The notes below the pieces were generated by a model, which did no database searches, had not been told where the DNA came from, and worked only from the letters and a program-made list of their open reading frames with translations. Below, piece after piece: positions 6,936-17,057 of a stretch of DNA of 64,000 nt. The first letter of the stretch is position 1. Each line of letters begins with the position of its first letter. The DNA comes from Vibrio breoganii (GTDB taxonomy: Bacteria; Pseudomonadota; Gammaproteobacteria; Enterobacterales; Vibrionaceae), in assembly GCF_001677275.1 (NCBI RefSeq), contig NZ_CP016178.1, positions 1,054,001 to 1,118,000 of the forward strand, given 5' to 3'. The translations under genes and the position numbers were made by a program.

Positions 6936-9900
6936 ATGAGCGATAAAAGCAAGCAGAATAAAGACAGTAAATCAGTAATCAAAAATACCGACACAAAAGC
7001 TGTACAAAAGGACTTGTCAGCAAAAGCAGATGCCTCAAAAAGAGCCGTAAAAAAAGAACGAGAAACCAAGAAAAAACAAATCTATATTCCGTTGGGTTTA
7101 ACCCTATCGCTTGTTCTTCCAAGTTTTAGAAAAGCTGATGCTACTGAAACTGATACCTCATCTGCAATTGCGCCTTTAGAATCTCATTCCAAAATCAGTG
7201 CCCCTACCGTTCATCACGCTACTGAAACAGAACACAGTGCTTCTGCAACTTCACTAGTTCAGCAGAACATAATCACAACTGCTGATGAAAAAGATAGCAA
7301 TTCGATTCATTCTCAAGCGCATTCTTCGAACTACTCTCACCATCCAGTTATCTCACATCCCTTTATGAATGTAGGCTACGAGGTAGCGAATACTCATGCT
7401 TCCGAACTTCAAGGCTATCAAACTGCCTCACCGCAACAACCTACAGAAAGCACAGTTACTTATCGAGAAGAAACACTAACGGGTAAGTATGGGACTCTGA
7501 CCGTTGGACCAGATGGACATTACGCCTACAACCTAAATCCAAAGTCGCCTGCCTTTATTCTTCTGCAAGGCCATGAATTAGGTACGGACTCATTCGTTAT
7601 TCATTTGTCGAATGGCCTGCAGCAAACCGTTGCAGTTCCAATCACAGGCAACAACGAAGCAGCCCAATTTAGTGGCGACCTAGCTGGGGCTGTGACAGAG
7701 GATCTTAATGTTAACTCTAATGGCTTAATTACCACCCAAGGCACATTGGCGGTTAGCGACCAAGATCACGACCAAGATTCTTTAGTTGCCGTGCATAACC
7801 AAGCAACCAAATATGGTGAATTCTCGATTGATGAGTCAGGGCATTGGCAATACCAAGTAAACAACGCGGGCAATACCGTTCAGGCACTAAGCTCTGGGCA
7901 AATGTTGCAAGAGACCATCACTGTTCACTCTGTTGATGGCACTGAGCAACAAATAGTTGTGACCATCAACGGGCAAGACGATACTGCGGTCATCTCAGGT
8001 AACGATCTAGGGAGTGTTGTTGAAGATAAGCAACCGCAAGTATCAGGTAAGCTAGATGTTACCGATCCCGATGCAAGCCAACAGCATTTCCAGGGTGGTG
8101 ATTTGGTCGGTACTCTAGGCACACTGCACCTTCAAGATAATGGTGCGTGGACGTACGATCTAGATAACACCAATCCAAAAGTACAAGCTTTAGGGCAAGC
8201 AGCCACTGCCACCGACACCATTACAGTTCAATCGGCCGATGGTACGACTCATAAAGTCACCATTACTGTGAACGGCACCAATGATAAAGCCGTGATTGCA
8301 GGTACAGACTCAGGTGCGGTAACCGAAGAATCTCAACTTCAGACCTCAGGCACACTCACGGTAACCGATGTCGATACGGGCGAAGCGCATTTCTCCAATA
8401 CCGATGTTGTTGGCACTTTGGGCACCCTGCACCTTAAAGACAATGGTGCATGGACATACGATTTAGATAACACCAATCCGAAAGTTCAAGCGTTAGGTAA
8501 CGGAGCAACCGCTACCGATACTCTTACCGTTCATTCTGCCGATGGCACACCACACCAAGTTAAAATTACGGTTAACGGCACCAATGACAAAGCCGTGATT
8601 GCAGGTAGCGACTCAGGTGCGGTAACCGAAGAATCTCAACTTCAAACTTCAGGAACACTGACGGTAACGGACGTCGATACCGGCGAAGCGCACTTCTCCA
8701 ACACCGATATCGCAGGCACTCTGGGCACCCTGCACCTTAAAGACAATGGTGCTTGGACGTACAATCTGGATAACACCAACTCGAAAGTTCAAGCGTTAGG
8801 TAAAGGAGCAACCGCCACTGACATCATTACAGTTCAATCGGCCGATGGTACGACTCATAAAGTTACGATTACGGTGAATGGTACTAATGATACTGCGGTA
8901 ATTGGTGGCACAAACTCTGGTGCGGTAACCGAAGAGTCTCAACTTCAAACTTCAGGAACACTGACAGTAACGGACGTCGATACCGGCGAAGCGCATTTCT
9001 CCAATACCGATATTGCAGGCAATCTGGGTACTCTGCATCTGACTGATTCAGGTGCTTGGACGTACGATCTGGATAACACTAACCCTACCGTTCAAGCGTT
9101 AGGTAAAGGGGCAACCGCTACCGATACTATTACCGTTCATTCTGCCGATGGCACACCACATCAAGTGACGATTACGGTGAATGGCACCAATGATGCTGCG
9201 GTGATCATGGGGACATCGACCGGCGATGTCCATGAAGGACACACTTTCACCGCACCAGACGGTAGTATGACTGGTGGCTATGTTGATGACCGTTCACCTG
9301 ATCATATGCATGGAAACATCGGGAAATTGTGGAACGATGAAATTCATACCGATGGCCACCTATCGATAGTGGATGCTGATGCAGGTGAAAGCTATGCCCA
9401 AACAGGCGTTTATTATGGTTCACATGGTCGTGTCATACTTCAAACTAACGGGGACTGGAGCTACTTTGCTTCCATCGGCCAAGATGCAACCGGCAGAGCT
9501 ATTGATCATCTGGGTAAAGGGGAATCACTAACCGATACTGTCACCGTTAAATCTGCAGATGGCACCACACACGATATCGTTATCACCATTCATGGCGATA
9601 ACGACCGTCCGTATTGTTCTGGTGAAGTGCAACTGAACAGCGGTAAAGAAGATCTTGCTCAAACCATCACAGCAACCGAGCTAATCGCTAATACTGTTGA
9701 CGTAGACGCCAACGATGCAGGTAAGCTCACTATCGCTAATTTGCATGCTGACCATGGCTCGATTCAAGACAATCACGATGGAACCTTCACCTTCACTCCA
9801 AGCCACAATTACAACGGCAGCGTCCACTTCACCTACGATGTGAAAGACGCGCATGGTGGTACAACACACACTGGCGCATCAACGACGCTCTCGGCTGTTG

Positions 9901-12900
9901 GCGATAAAGCCCAAATCGCTGGCGTTGATACTGGTTCAATAACCGAAAACAGCGCGGGTGTCGACATGTCACCCGACTATGCTCACTCAGGCATCGCCAC
10001 ACTTGGCAATACAACACTCTATGCTGATGGCAAGCTGACCATCACAGACCCCGATGTAGGCGAGTCAGGATTTGAACGCCAAGGCAGCAATGGTTACGAC
10101 TATCACGGCACCTATGGCGATCTAATCTTACTCACCGATGGCACCTGGCATTACCATGCCGATGCTGGGCATCTATCAGGTATAGGTGCTAGACCCACAA
10201 CGCGTGGCACTGCAATTGACCAACTTGGTGAAGGGCAAAGCTTAACCGATACGATTACAGTCCATTCAAAAGATGGTACAACACACGATATTGTCATCAC
10301 CATTCACGGCAGTAACGACAGACCTTACTGTTCATCTGAAGTGGTGCTTGCAAATGGCAGTGAAGATACACGCCAAACCTTAACCACCGCGCAACTATTA
10401 GCGAATACCGTCGATGTGGATGCCAATGACGCCGGTAAACTAACCATTGAAAACCTGCATGCTGACCATGGCTCTATTCTAAACAATGCCGATGGTACGT
10501 TTACGTTTACCCCAGAAAAAGACTACAACGGCGCGGTGCACTTTAGCTATGACGTCAAAGATGCACACGGTGGTGTAACACACACCGGCGCAACCACCAA
10601 CTTAGCTGCGGTTAACGACAACCCTGATGTGACGCCTTTAACCGACAGTGTCAGTGAGGGGGCCGATAATCATCACACCCTCAATCTGCTAGTAGGTGCC
10701 ACAGACAAAGACGGCGACGCTTTAAGCGTCAGTCACCTTGAATATGCCATCGATGGTCAACTTCAGGCAGGGAAAATCCCCGCAGGTATCACCTTAGATA
10801 CTGATGGTCATACATTAATTGTTGATGCCACTGATCCCGCATTTAACCATTTGGCCAATGGTCAGTCGCAACAAATCGCTATCACTTATCAAGTAGAAGA
10901 TGGCCATGGTGGAAGTACGCAACAAACCGCCACGCTTACGATTGCCGGGACAGATGATAAAGCCACACTGGTTTCTAATGTCATTCAGCTTACAGAAACA
11001 CAAGCGCTGGATAGTGAATTTAAATCCTATAGAGGCCAGCTTCAGCTGATTGACCCTGATAGTGGCGATAACACTCAGTTTGTATTTAGCGGGAAGTATT
11101 TAGGTCAAGGGTTTGAGCCTGGTCACCTTGATGTTTGGCCTAATGGCACTTATCAATTCAGATTAGATGCTGGTACCAATCGTCATGCGGATGATCTCAT
11201 TGGTAGCCTACATGCTGGCGAGTCGATGGAACTCCCCTACGAAGTCGAAACCACTGATGGTCAGAAGCTCACCATTATGGTGAAAGTGACCGGTGAAGAT
11301 AACCAAGCAAAAATTGCAGTGACGCCCTACTCCAGCCTCAATAATCATGTTTACGAAGATCACACTTCCTTTGGCAATACCACCAATCAGCTCAGCAGTG
11401 GTGGCACGTTACAGGTCATTGACCCGGATCATGACCAAGCCGGTTTTATTGCACAAACCATCACCACCGCCGAAGGTGGTCGGTTCAATATCAACGCACA
11501 GGGTCATTGGTCATACGATATTGACAATGATAAAGTCCAACGTTTAGGCGCAGGGGAAAGCTTCCAGCAAACCTTTACCGTTGAATCTATCGATGGCAGT
11601 GCTAAAAAAGATATTACAGTGACCGTTCACGGCACCAATGATGCTCCCGTCGCATCATCTGAAGTACGTTTAGCGAATGGCTTAGAAGATAATAAAATTG
11701 TCCTTACCCCAGCACAGCTACTGGCTAATACTAGCGATGTTGACGACAACGATATTGGCAAATTATCCATTGAAAACCTACAGGCTGATCATGGCGCTAT
11801 TGCATTAAATGCCGATGGCACGTTTACGTTTACCCCAGAGAAAGACTACAACGGCGATGTGCATTTTAGCTATGATGTTAAGGATGCCCACGGTGGTGTA
11901 ACACACACTGGCGCATCAACGACGCTCTCGGCGGTTGCCGATAAAGCCCAAATTGCTGGCGTTGATACTGGTTCAATAACCGAAAACAGCGCGGGTGTCG
12001 ACATGTCACCTGACTATGCTCACTCAGGCATCGCCACACTTGGCAATACAACACTTTATGCGGATGGCAAGCTAACCATCACAGACCCCGATGTAGGCGA
12101 GTCAGGATTTGAACGCCAAGGCAGCAATGGTTATGACTATCACGGCACCTATGGCGATCTAATCTTACTCACCGATGGCACCTGGCATTACCATGCCGAT
12201 GCTGGACATCTATCAGGTATAGGTGCTAGACCCACAACGCATGGCACTGTAATTGACCAGCTTGGTGAAGGACAAAGCTTAACCGATACGATTACAGTCC
12301 ATTCAAAAGATGGTACAACTCACGACATCGTCATCACTATTCATGGCAGTAACGACAGACCTTACTGTTCATCTGAAGTTGTGCTTGCAAATGGTAGTGA
12401 AGATACACGCCAAAACTTAACCACAACGCAACTATTAGCGAATACCGTCGATGTCGATAAAAACGATGCCGGTAAACTAACCATTGAAAACCTGCATGCC
12501 GACCATGGTTCCATTCTAAACAATGCCGATGGCACATTTATCTTTACTCCAGAAAAAGACTATAACGGCGATGTGCACTTCAGCTATGACGTCAAAGATG
12601 CACACGGCGGAGTAACCCATACCGGAGCGAGTACGACACTTGCGGCAGTCGATGACAAAACCATTATTTCTGGCGTTGACCATGGTGTAGCGACTGAAGA
12701 TGTAGCCACTGTTGTTTATACGAATCCCCATATTATGGACGCTGTTGATTGGCAAGCGCTACAAATTACGGATGTAGACAGCCCTAACACTCAAGTCACG
12801 GTCGAATTTGCAGGCAAACAATACACATGGAATATAGGCAGTGACCTAGATGTTACGACTCCTTATGGCAGATTCCAGTTCCACACTATCGCAAGTGGAC

Positions 12901-15875
12901 CTCATCAAGGTGAGCATTCGTGGAGTTATATTGGCGACAATAATAATGTTCACGTTCAAGAATTAAAGCATGGTGAATCATTCACTGAATCTATAAAGCT
13001 AATAGCAACCGATGGTACTGAATTTCCTATTACGGTTAAGGTTAACGGCACAGAGGATGGGGTCGTCATCGATTCCAATTCAGAACTGGGTCATGTCGTC
13101 GAAAATGCCCAAACAGGCGCTTCAGTTTCCGGCAATGTAGTCGCACACGATGTTGATCTCCACGATACGGTGAGCTGGACACAAACACCAACAGGTGGCA
13201 TTAGCGGTCAGTATGGCACGTTCCACCTAAGTGCAGACGGACAATGGCATTATGACGTTGACCAGAGCAAAGCGACAAAACTAGGAGACGGCGACGAGTA
13301 TTGGGAGCACTTTACGGTTGAGGCAGTATCTACTGATGGAAGCCATGTCTCGAAAAGTGTCTCCGTTGTTGTGCATGGCAATAATGATGTACCAACCGTT
13401 AGTGGTGAGGTCACTTTACCTTCAGGTACGGAAGATACTTCAATACATATTACACAAGCTGAGTTAATCGCTAATGCGACAGATGTTGATACTAACGATA
13501 GAGGTTGGTTACACGTTCAAAACTTGACGGCCGACCACGGCAATTTGGTATCAAATTCAGATGGCAGTTTCACCTTTACCCCCGACCCTAATTACAACGG
13601 AACGGTTCACTTTACTTACGATGTTGCGGATAGACACGGTGGTATTGCTCATACGGGAGCAAACACAACGCTTGCAGCTGTTAATGATGTCGCAACATTT
13701 ACCGGTGACTCCGGCAGCATTGGTGAAGATACAAATCTTCAACACAACATACATATTTCTGGGCAGCCAACCGTTCCAGACGCCCTTGTTTGTCAAGGAC
13801 ACCTGGTTATCTCTGATGTTGATGGGCAAGGTGAAGCCGCATTAGATCTCAAAGGTCAGTCACTTGTATCGCAGGATGGAACCTATGGACACTTTATTGT
13901 TAAACCTAATGGGTCTTGGCTCTATACGGCAGACAACAATAGTGTTCCTATTCAAGACTTAGACAATGGGCAAACACTCACAGATAGCATTGAAATCACC
14001 TCAAAAGACGGTACCAAGCATTCCATTACAGTGACTATTAATGGGACTACTGATGCTCCTAGTTTGCACAGCCTCACTGATTCTGGCATCCAAAATAGTG
14101 GACCAATAGAAGGGAACCTAATTACTGGATTAGGGACTCATGAAGGATTAAGTGGTGCCGCAACAGACACCGATTCCAACGCTCATCTGGTGTTGCAAGA
14201 TATCCAAATAAAAGACCCGGTTTCAGGTTATGTCGCAGTCAAGCCCGGGCAGCCCCATACCATGATGGGCATAGGCACACTCGCGATCGAAGCGAATGGT
14301 CATTATACCTTCACACCGGAAGCAGGTTTTTCAGGTAAAGTGCCAAACATGGTTTATCGAGTAGGCGATGAGGGTGGTAACCCAATAGGCGACTCTTCTC
14401 AAAACTCTCTCTCTATTGAAGTCACGCCACGTCAACCTAATACCGTGTCCTTAGCTTTAGCAACTGGCAGTGATAGCGGTTCTAAAGGCGACCTCATCAC
14501 CAATGACAATACTCCAAGTGTAGAAGGGCATACATTAATCCCTAATTCGAGCGTTGATATTGTTGAGAATGGAAAGGTTATAGGTACAACAGTATCTGAT
14601 GGAAATGGAGATTATCACCTTAACCTACCGGGGCTCACAGATGCAACGCACACACTACAAGCTGTAGCGACAGATCCATTGTCATCTACACAAGTACACT
14701 CCCATCCCTTGGCAGTGGTTATTGATACCGTTGCGACAATATCCGTGAACCCTATCAGCCAAGACAACATGCTAACGGGTTCAGAACATACTCATAGTTT
14801 TGATATTTCAGGGAGTGTTTTAGGTGTGGAAGATGGACAAACCATTGAGGTAGAAATTGACCATCACACCTATCAAGGGCAAGTATCTTCTGGAAAGTGG
14901 TCTATCGCTGTACCCGCATCGGTGGCTAGTTCGTTGACTGGTGGAGTACATCAAGTCGCTGTTTCAGCAACAGATAAAGCGGGTAATCATGCTGCTATGC
15001 ACAGCCCATTATTTGTGGTTGACGGTTCCAGTACACCGCCTTTACCGACAATACAAACTCCTCATATAACAGGAGGGGGTGGTGTGGGTTCTCATGTTAC
15101 TGGTGTTCTCATAGCGCCACCGCTACTTCAGCAACTACACCCTCAGGTGGGTTCTGGCTGGGGGATTCTAGATCCTCATGGACACATTGTTACCCATCTA
15201 CAAGGTCAATACGGAACCTTAGTCATTGACCCGCAAACAGGGCATGTGGATTATCAGTATAGCAGTGCACCCACGGCAGGACAAAAAGTCCAAGGTGGTA
15301 CTCATTGGGCTGGGCAAACTAGCAGTGAGCAGCATCATGATGTCTTTCAGATCATGTATCATGATACTCATTCATCAAATGTAGATGTGAAAGTTAACCT
15401 CGATGTGACTTATATACATGGCCACAGTGGGCACAATCAAACCTCAACCCATCTTGTTGGTATGTCTGTAACTCCCGTTACACCAACAGTGCAGCATGAC
15501 GAACCCGCTCCAGAGCCAGAAGTTATTGAAGTCACCCTGTACGCTGATGATGACAATACCCATCATGACCTAATGGCTGGATTAAGTGCGCTTGCGGACG
15601 ATCATAGCTCTTCGGGAAGCAATCCGTATACGGATATTGTGGGCCTTCATGATGCGCCACAAACGGGTGACTCTGCGATGCCAACACCAGAGCCTGCCCC
15701 TGATTTAGATTTACTATTAAATCAGGGTGATGAACTTGCTCATCAGCATCCGGTTGATGCCTTTATTGATAACAATGGTGAAGAGCACAAAGCCGATGAA
15801 CAGCATGTATTGGATGAAGAGCATATCGAACATGACCTACCCGATGTGATGGATTTACCTGATCACCACCATTAA
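6936..15875 (+). CDS. Giant VCBS/cadherin-repeat surface protein A (2979 aa), probable type I secretion substrate
   Basis: ATG 6936 is chosen over ATG 6912 because GGTGA lies five bases before it and the N-terminus (MSDKSKQNK) then resembles the second giant protein (MANEDKTKR). Residues 1-50 are Lys-rich. Residues ~51-65 are a hydrophobic IPLGLTLSLVLPSF stretch shared in style with the paralogue, and no Sec signal is seen. From ~240 to ~750 there are five VCBS repeats of about 100 residues, three nearly identical. Then come VCBS and cadherin-like (HFSYDVKDAHGG) modules to ~2480, Ig-like modules ~2500-2705, and an acidic His-rich tail ending DLPDHHH. No GGxGxDxLx RTX nonapeptides are present. 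A role in adhesion or biofilm is inferred from domain type. The exporter genes are nearby on the other strand. Confidence 0.88.
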   Translation: MSDKSKQNKDSKSVIKNTDTKAVQKDLSAKADASKRAVKKERETKKKQIYIPLGLTLSLVLPSFRKADATETDTSSAIAPLESHSKISAPTVHHATETEHSASATSLVQQNIITTADEKDSNSIHSQAHSSNYSHHPVISHPFMNVGYEVANTHASELQGYQTASPQQPTESTVTYREETLTGKYGTLTVGPDGHYAYNLNPKSPAFILLQGHELGTDSFVIHLSNGLQQTVAVPITGNNEAAQFSGDLAGAVTEDLNVNSNGLITTQGTLAVSDQDHDQDSLVAVHNQATKYGEFSIDESGHWQYQVNNAGNTVQALSSGQMLQETITVHSVDGTEQQIVVTINGQDDTAVISGNDLGSVVEDKQPQVSGKLDVTDPDASQQHFQGGDLVGTLGTLHLQDNGAWTYDLDNTNPKVQALGQAATATDTITVQSADGTTHKVTITVNGTNDKAVIAGTDSGAVTEESQLQTSGTLTVTDVDTGEAHFSNTDVVGTLGTLHLKDNGAWTYDLDNTNPKVQALGNGATATDTLTVHSADGTPHQVKITVNGTNDKAVIAGSDSGAVTEESQLQTSGTLTVTDVDTGEAHFSNTDIAGTLGTLHLKDNGAWTYNLDNTNSKVQALGKGATATDIITVQSADGTTHKVTITVNGTNDTAVIGGTNSGAVTEESQLQTSGTLTVTDVDTGEAHFSNTDIAGNLGTLHLTDSGAWTYDLDNTNPTVQALGKGATATDTITVHSADGTPHQVTITVNGTNDAAVIMGTSTGDVHEGHTFTAPDGSMTGGYVDDRSPDHMHGNIGKLWNDEIHTDGHLSIVDADAGESYAQTGVYYGSHGRVILQTNGDWSYFASIGQDATGRAIDHLGKGESLTDTVTVKSADGTTHDIVITIHGDNDRPYCSGEVQLNSGKEDLAQTITATELIANTVDVDANDAGKLTIANLHADHGSIQDNHDGTFTFTPSHNYNGSVHFTYDVKDAHGGTTHTGASTTLSAVGDKAQIAGVDTGSITENSAGVDMSPDYAHSGIATLGNTTLYADGKLTITDPDVGESGFERQGSNGYDYHGTYGDLILLTDGTWHYHADAGHLSGIGARPTTRGTAIDQLGEGQSLTDTITVHSKDGTTHDIVITIHGSNDRPYCSSEVVLANGSEDTRQTLTTAQLLANTVDVDANDAGKLTIENLHADHGSILNNADGTFTFTPEKDYNGAVHFSYDVKDAHGGVTHTGATTNLAAVNDNPDVTPLTDSVSEGADNHHTLNLLVGATDKDGDALSVSHLEYAIDGQLQAGKIPAGITLDTDGHTLIVDATDPAFNHLANGQSQQIAITYQVEDGHGGSTQQTATLTIAGTDDKATLVSNVIQLTETQALDSEFKSYRGQLQLIDPDSGDNTQFVFSGKYLGQGFEPGHLDVWPNGTYQFRLDAGTNRHADDLIGSLHAGESMELPYEVETTDGQKLTIMVKVTGEDNQAKIAVTPYSSLNNHVYEDHTSFGNTTNQLSSGGTLQVIDPDHDQAGFIAQTITTAEGGRFNINAQGHWSYDIDNDKVQRLGAGESFQQTFTVESIDGSAKKDITVTVHGTNDAPVASSEVRLANGLEDNKIVLTPAQLLANTSDVDDNDIGKLSIENLQADHGAIALNADGTFTFTPEKDYNGDVHFSYDVKDAHGGVTHTGASTTLSAVADKAQIAGVDTGSITENSAGVDMSPDYAHSGIATLGNTTLYADGKLTITDPDVGESGFERQGSNGYDYHGTYGDLILLTDGTWHYHADAGHLSGIGARPTTHGTVIDQLGEGQSLTDTITVHSKDGTTHDIVITIHGSNDRPYCSSEVVLANGSEDTRQNLTTTQLLANTVDVDKNDAGKLTIENLHADHGSILNNADGTFIFTPEKDYNGDVHFSYDVKDAHGGVTHTGASTTLAAVDDKTIISGVDHGVATEDVATVVYTNPHIMDAVDWQALQITDVDSPNTQVTVEFAGKQYTWNIGSDLDVTTPYGRFQFHTIASGPHQGEHSWSYIGDNNNVHVQELKHGESFTESIKLIATDGTEFPITVKVNGTEDGVVIDSNSELGHVVENAQTGASVSGNVVAHDVDLHDTVSWTQTPTGGISGQYGTFHLSADGQWHYDVDQSKATKLGDGDEYWEHFTVEAVSTDGSHVSKSVSVVVHGNNDVPTVSGEVTLPSGTEDTSIHITQAELIANATDVDTNDRGWLHVQNLTADHGNLVSNSDGSFTFTPDPNYNGTVHFTYDVADRHGGIAHTGANTTLAAVNDVATFTGDSGSIGEDTNLQHNIHISGQPTVPDALVCQGHLVISDVDGQGEAALDLKGQSLVSQDGTYGHFIVKPNGSWLYTADNNSVPIQDLDNGQTLTDSIEITSKDGTKHSITVTINGTTDAPSLHSLTDSGIQNSGPIEGNLITGLGTHEGLSGAATDTDSNAHLVLQDIQIKDPVSGYVAVKPGQPHTMMGIGTLAIEANGHYTFTPEAGFSGKVPNMVYRVGDEGGNPIGDSSQNSLSIEVTPRQPNTVSLALATGSDSGSKGDLITNDNTPSVEGHTLIPNSSVDIVENGKVIGTTVSDGNGDYHLNLPGLTDATHTLQAVATDPLSSTQVHSHPLAVVIDTVATISVNPISQDNMLTGSEHTHSFDISGSVLGVEDGQTIEVEIDHHTYQGQVSSGKWSIAVPASVASSLTGGVHQVAVSATDKAGNHAAMHSPLFVVDGSSTPPLPTIQTPHITGGGGVGSHVTGVLIAPPLLQQLHPQVGSGWGILDPHGHIVTHLQGQYGTLVIDPQTGHVDYQYSSAPTAGQKVQGGTHWAGQTSSEQHHDVFQIMYHDTHSSNVDVKVNLDVTYIHGHSGHNQTSTHLVGMSVTPVTPTVQHDEPAPEPEVIEVTLYADDDNTHHDLMAGLSALADDHSSSGSNPYTDIVGLHDAPQTGDSAMPTPEPAPDLDLLLNQGDELAHQHPVDAFIDNNGEEHKADEQHVLDEEHIEHDLPDVMDLPDHHH
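8272..9180 (+). repeat. Three near-identical 300-bp VCBS repeats inside giant gene A
   Basis: Repeats starting near 8272, 8572 and 8872 each encode about 100 residues opening with the GTND motif. They contain AVTEESQLQTSGTLTVTD and end with a VKITVN or VTITVN strand. The DNA as well as the protein is nearly the same, with scattered silent changes, which points to recent duplication or gene conversion. Confidence 0.85.
9904..10620 (+). repeat. Large internal duplication in giant gene A, copy 1
   Basis: This segment of about 715 bp encodes the DKAQIAGVDTGSITENS module, a YHGTYGDLILLTDGTWHYHAD module and the following cadherin-like SSEVVLANGSEDTRQ domain. It recurs 2037 bp (679 codons) downstream with only a few, mostly silent, changes. 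Confidence 0.85.
11941..12655 (+). repeat. Large internal duplication in giant gene A, copy 2
   Basis: This is the second copy of the segment at 9904-10620, in the same frame. Examples of the differences are ARPTTRGTAI against ARPTTHGTVI, and VDANDAGK against VDKNDAGK. The near identity over two domains indicates a recent unequal exchange rather than ordinary repeat divergence. Confidence 0.85.
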
Positions 15876-15930
15876 TTGGTCGGGTGTATAATTAACTTAA
15901 GACGTAGCATGATTTAATCAAGGAGCAAAA

Positions 15931-16665
15931 ATGAAGACAGTATTTAAATTCGCAGTGATAGCGTCATCTGTATTTCTTGCTGCTTGTGGAGGCAGTGATA
16001 GTGATAATTCACCCTCACTGAATGACTTTGATGTTGATTTTCAATCGTTTAACTATGTGAGTACTGGGGTTAGCTCAGAAGCGGAATACAGTGTAGAGCC
16101 ATTTTCTCAAGAGGTGACCTTATTCGATGGTTCCGTGTACGGCGTGGTCACATATAGAAGCCTACTGATTCAATATGAAGGTGCTGAACTCCCTTCTTAT
16201 AAAGTCGAAGTGGCTCTTAAAGACGACAATACTGACACAGTACTGGATGAACAAGATCTTAATGTAAGCTCTTCTAACGATGACAAACTCGTATTCGCAG
16301 TTGGCGATGTCACTAATGCCGTTGATGATCCACCGCGTTTGATTATCTTCGATGAGCCTGACGATGAAGTAGCGGATGACAAAGCCGCATTGTATGTAAT
16401 GAACCTAAGAGACACCTCTTCTAATGCAAGTACATACAGCCTCAGTATCGACGGTATACAGGTTCAAACCGGGTTAACTCAGGGCACATTATCCCCTGTC
16501 ATTGAAGTTGCAGAAGATGCAGATGTTCTTATTACCGTAACAGACAGTATCGGCTCCCAAGATTGTGATATTACTAACTTCGACTGGAGTGTTGATGACG
16601 ATTGGATTGTGGTGTTCGACAAGGCGAGCTTAGACCAATGTTATAGCCCAGTAGCTATCGAATAA
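15931..16665 (+). CDS. Acidic lipoprotein downstream of giant protein A
   Basis: ATG 15931 follows AGGAG at optimal spacing. The 244-residue product starts with a lipoprotein signal (VIASSVFLAAC) and lipobox LAAC followed by GGSDSD, a flexible linker. The mature part is strongly acidic and predicted strand-rich (YKVEVALKDDNTDTVLDEQDL; LITVTDSIGSQDCDI), with two Cys near the C-terminus. It starts 55 bp after the giant gene with no terminator between, so co-transcription is likely. No family was recognised. An anchoring or chaperone partner for giant protein A at the cell surface is a guess from position only. Confidence 0.75.
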   Translation: MKTVFKFAVIASSVFLAACGGSDSDNSPSLNDFDVDFQSFNYVSTGVSSEAEYSVEPFSQEVTLFDGSVYGVVTYRSLLIQYEGAELPSYKVEVALKDDNTDTVLDEQDLNVSSSNDDKLVFAVGDVTNAVDDPPRLIIFDEPDDEVADDKAALYVMNLRDTSSNASTYSLSIDGIQVQTGLTQGTLSPVIEVAEDADVLITVTDSIGSQDCDITNFDWSVDDDWIVVFDKASLDQCYSPVAIE

Positions 16666-16725
16666 CCTTAAAGCACTCGGGAATGACGTGTACGTAGGCA
16701 TATGAAAAGAGAATATAAACACCAC

Positions 16726-16933
16726 GTCATCCTGATGAAAACTGGAAGCCAGCCCAGCAGGATCTTGGGGAGCACTCGGTTAGTCAGGCTGCTTCTAAGA
16801 TCCTGGATAGTTGCTCCGCAACTTCCAGGATGACGGTATTGATTACACTATGAGAAAGAGCATTTAAGAGACGCGAAAATACCCCAGTTCGTCATCCTGA
16901 TGAAAACTGGAAGCCAGCCCAGCAGGATCTTAG
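16726..16933. repeat. Palindromic units R4 (CCTG-type arms)
   Basis: One full unit (16726-16834) runs GTCAT-CCTGATG...CAGCAGG-ATCTTGG, then TAAGAT-CCTGGATAGTTGC...GCAACTTCCAGG-ATGAC. A second half unit spans 16891-16933. The outer GTCAT/ATGAC and ATCTT/AAGAT blocks are those of arrays R1-R3, but the hairpin arms are different, so this is a mosaic member of the same family. The gap 16666-17057 holds only this and the terminator. Confidence 0.8.
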
Positions 16934-17008
16934 AGCGCACATTCTCACTACCCTGCACTCATACGCTCGTCGTACCGGAAATGTTTTATCGGGGACCTTT
17001 TCAATAAG

Positions 17009-17040
17009 AAAACAGCGCTATATAGCGCTGTTTTTATTTT
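17009..17040. terminator. Bidirectional intrinsic terminator between the two converging operons
   Basis: AAAACAGCGCTA pairs with TAGCGCTGTTTT as a perfect palindrome (17009-17034), with a T-rich run after it on the plus strand and an A-rich run before it. It would stop the lipoprotein transcript from the left and the exporter operon from the right, whose last gene ends at 17058. Confidence 0.85.
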
Positions 17041-17057
17041 CTCCAACCAAATGAAAT

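Noticed and set aside
15000..15875. RTX calcium-binding nonapeptides at the C-terminus of giant protein A
   Set aside because: A GGGGVGSH stretch near residue 2718 was checked, but no repeated GGxGxDxLx series exists.
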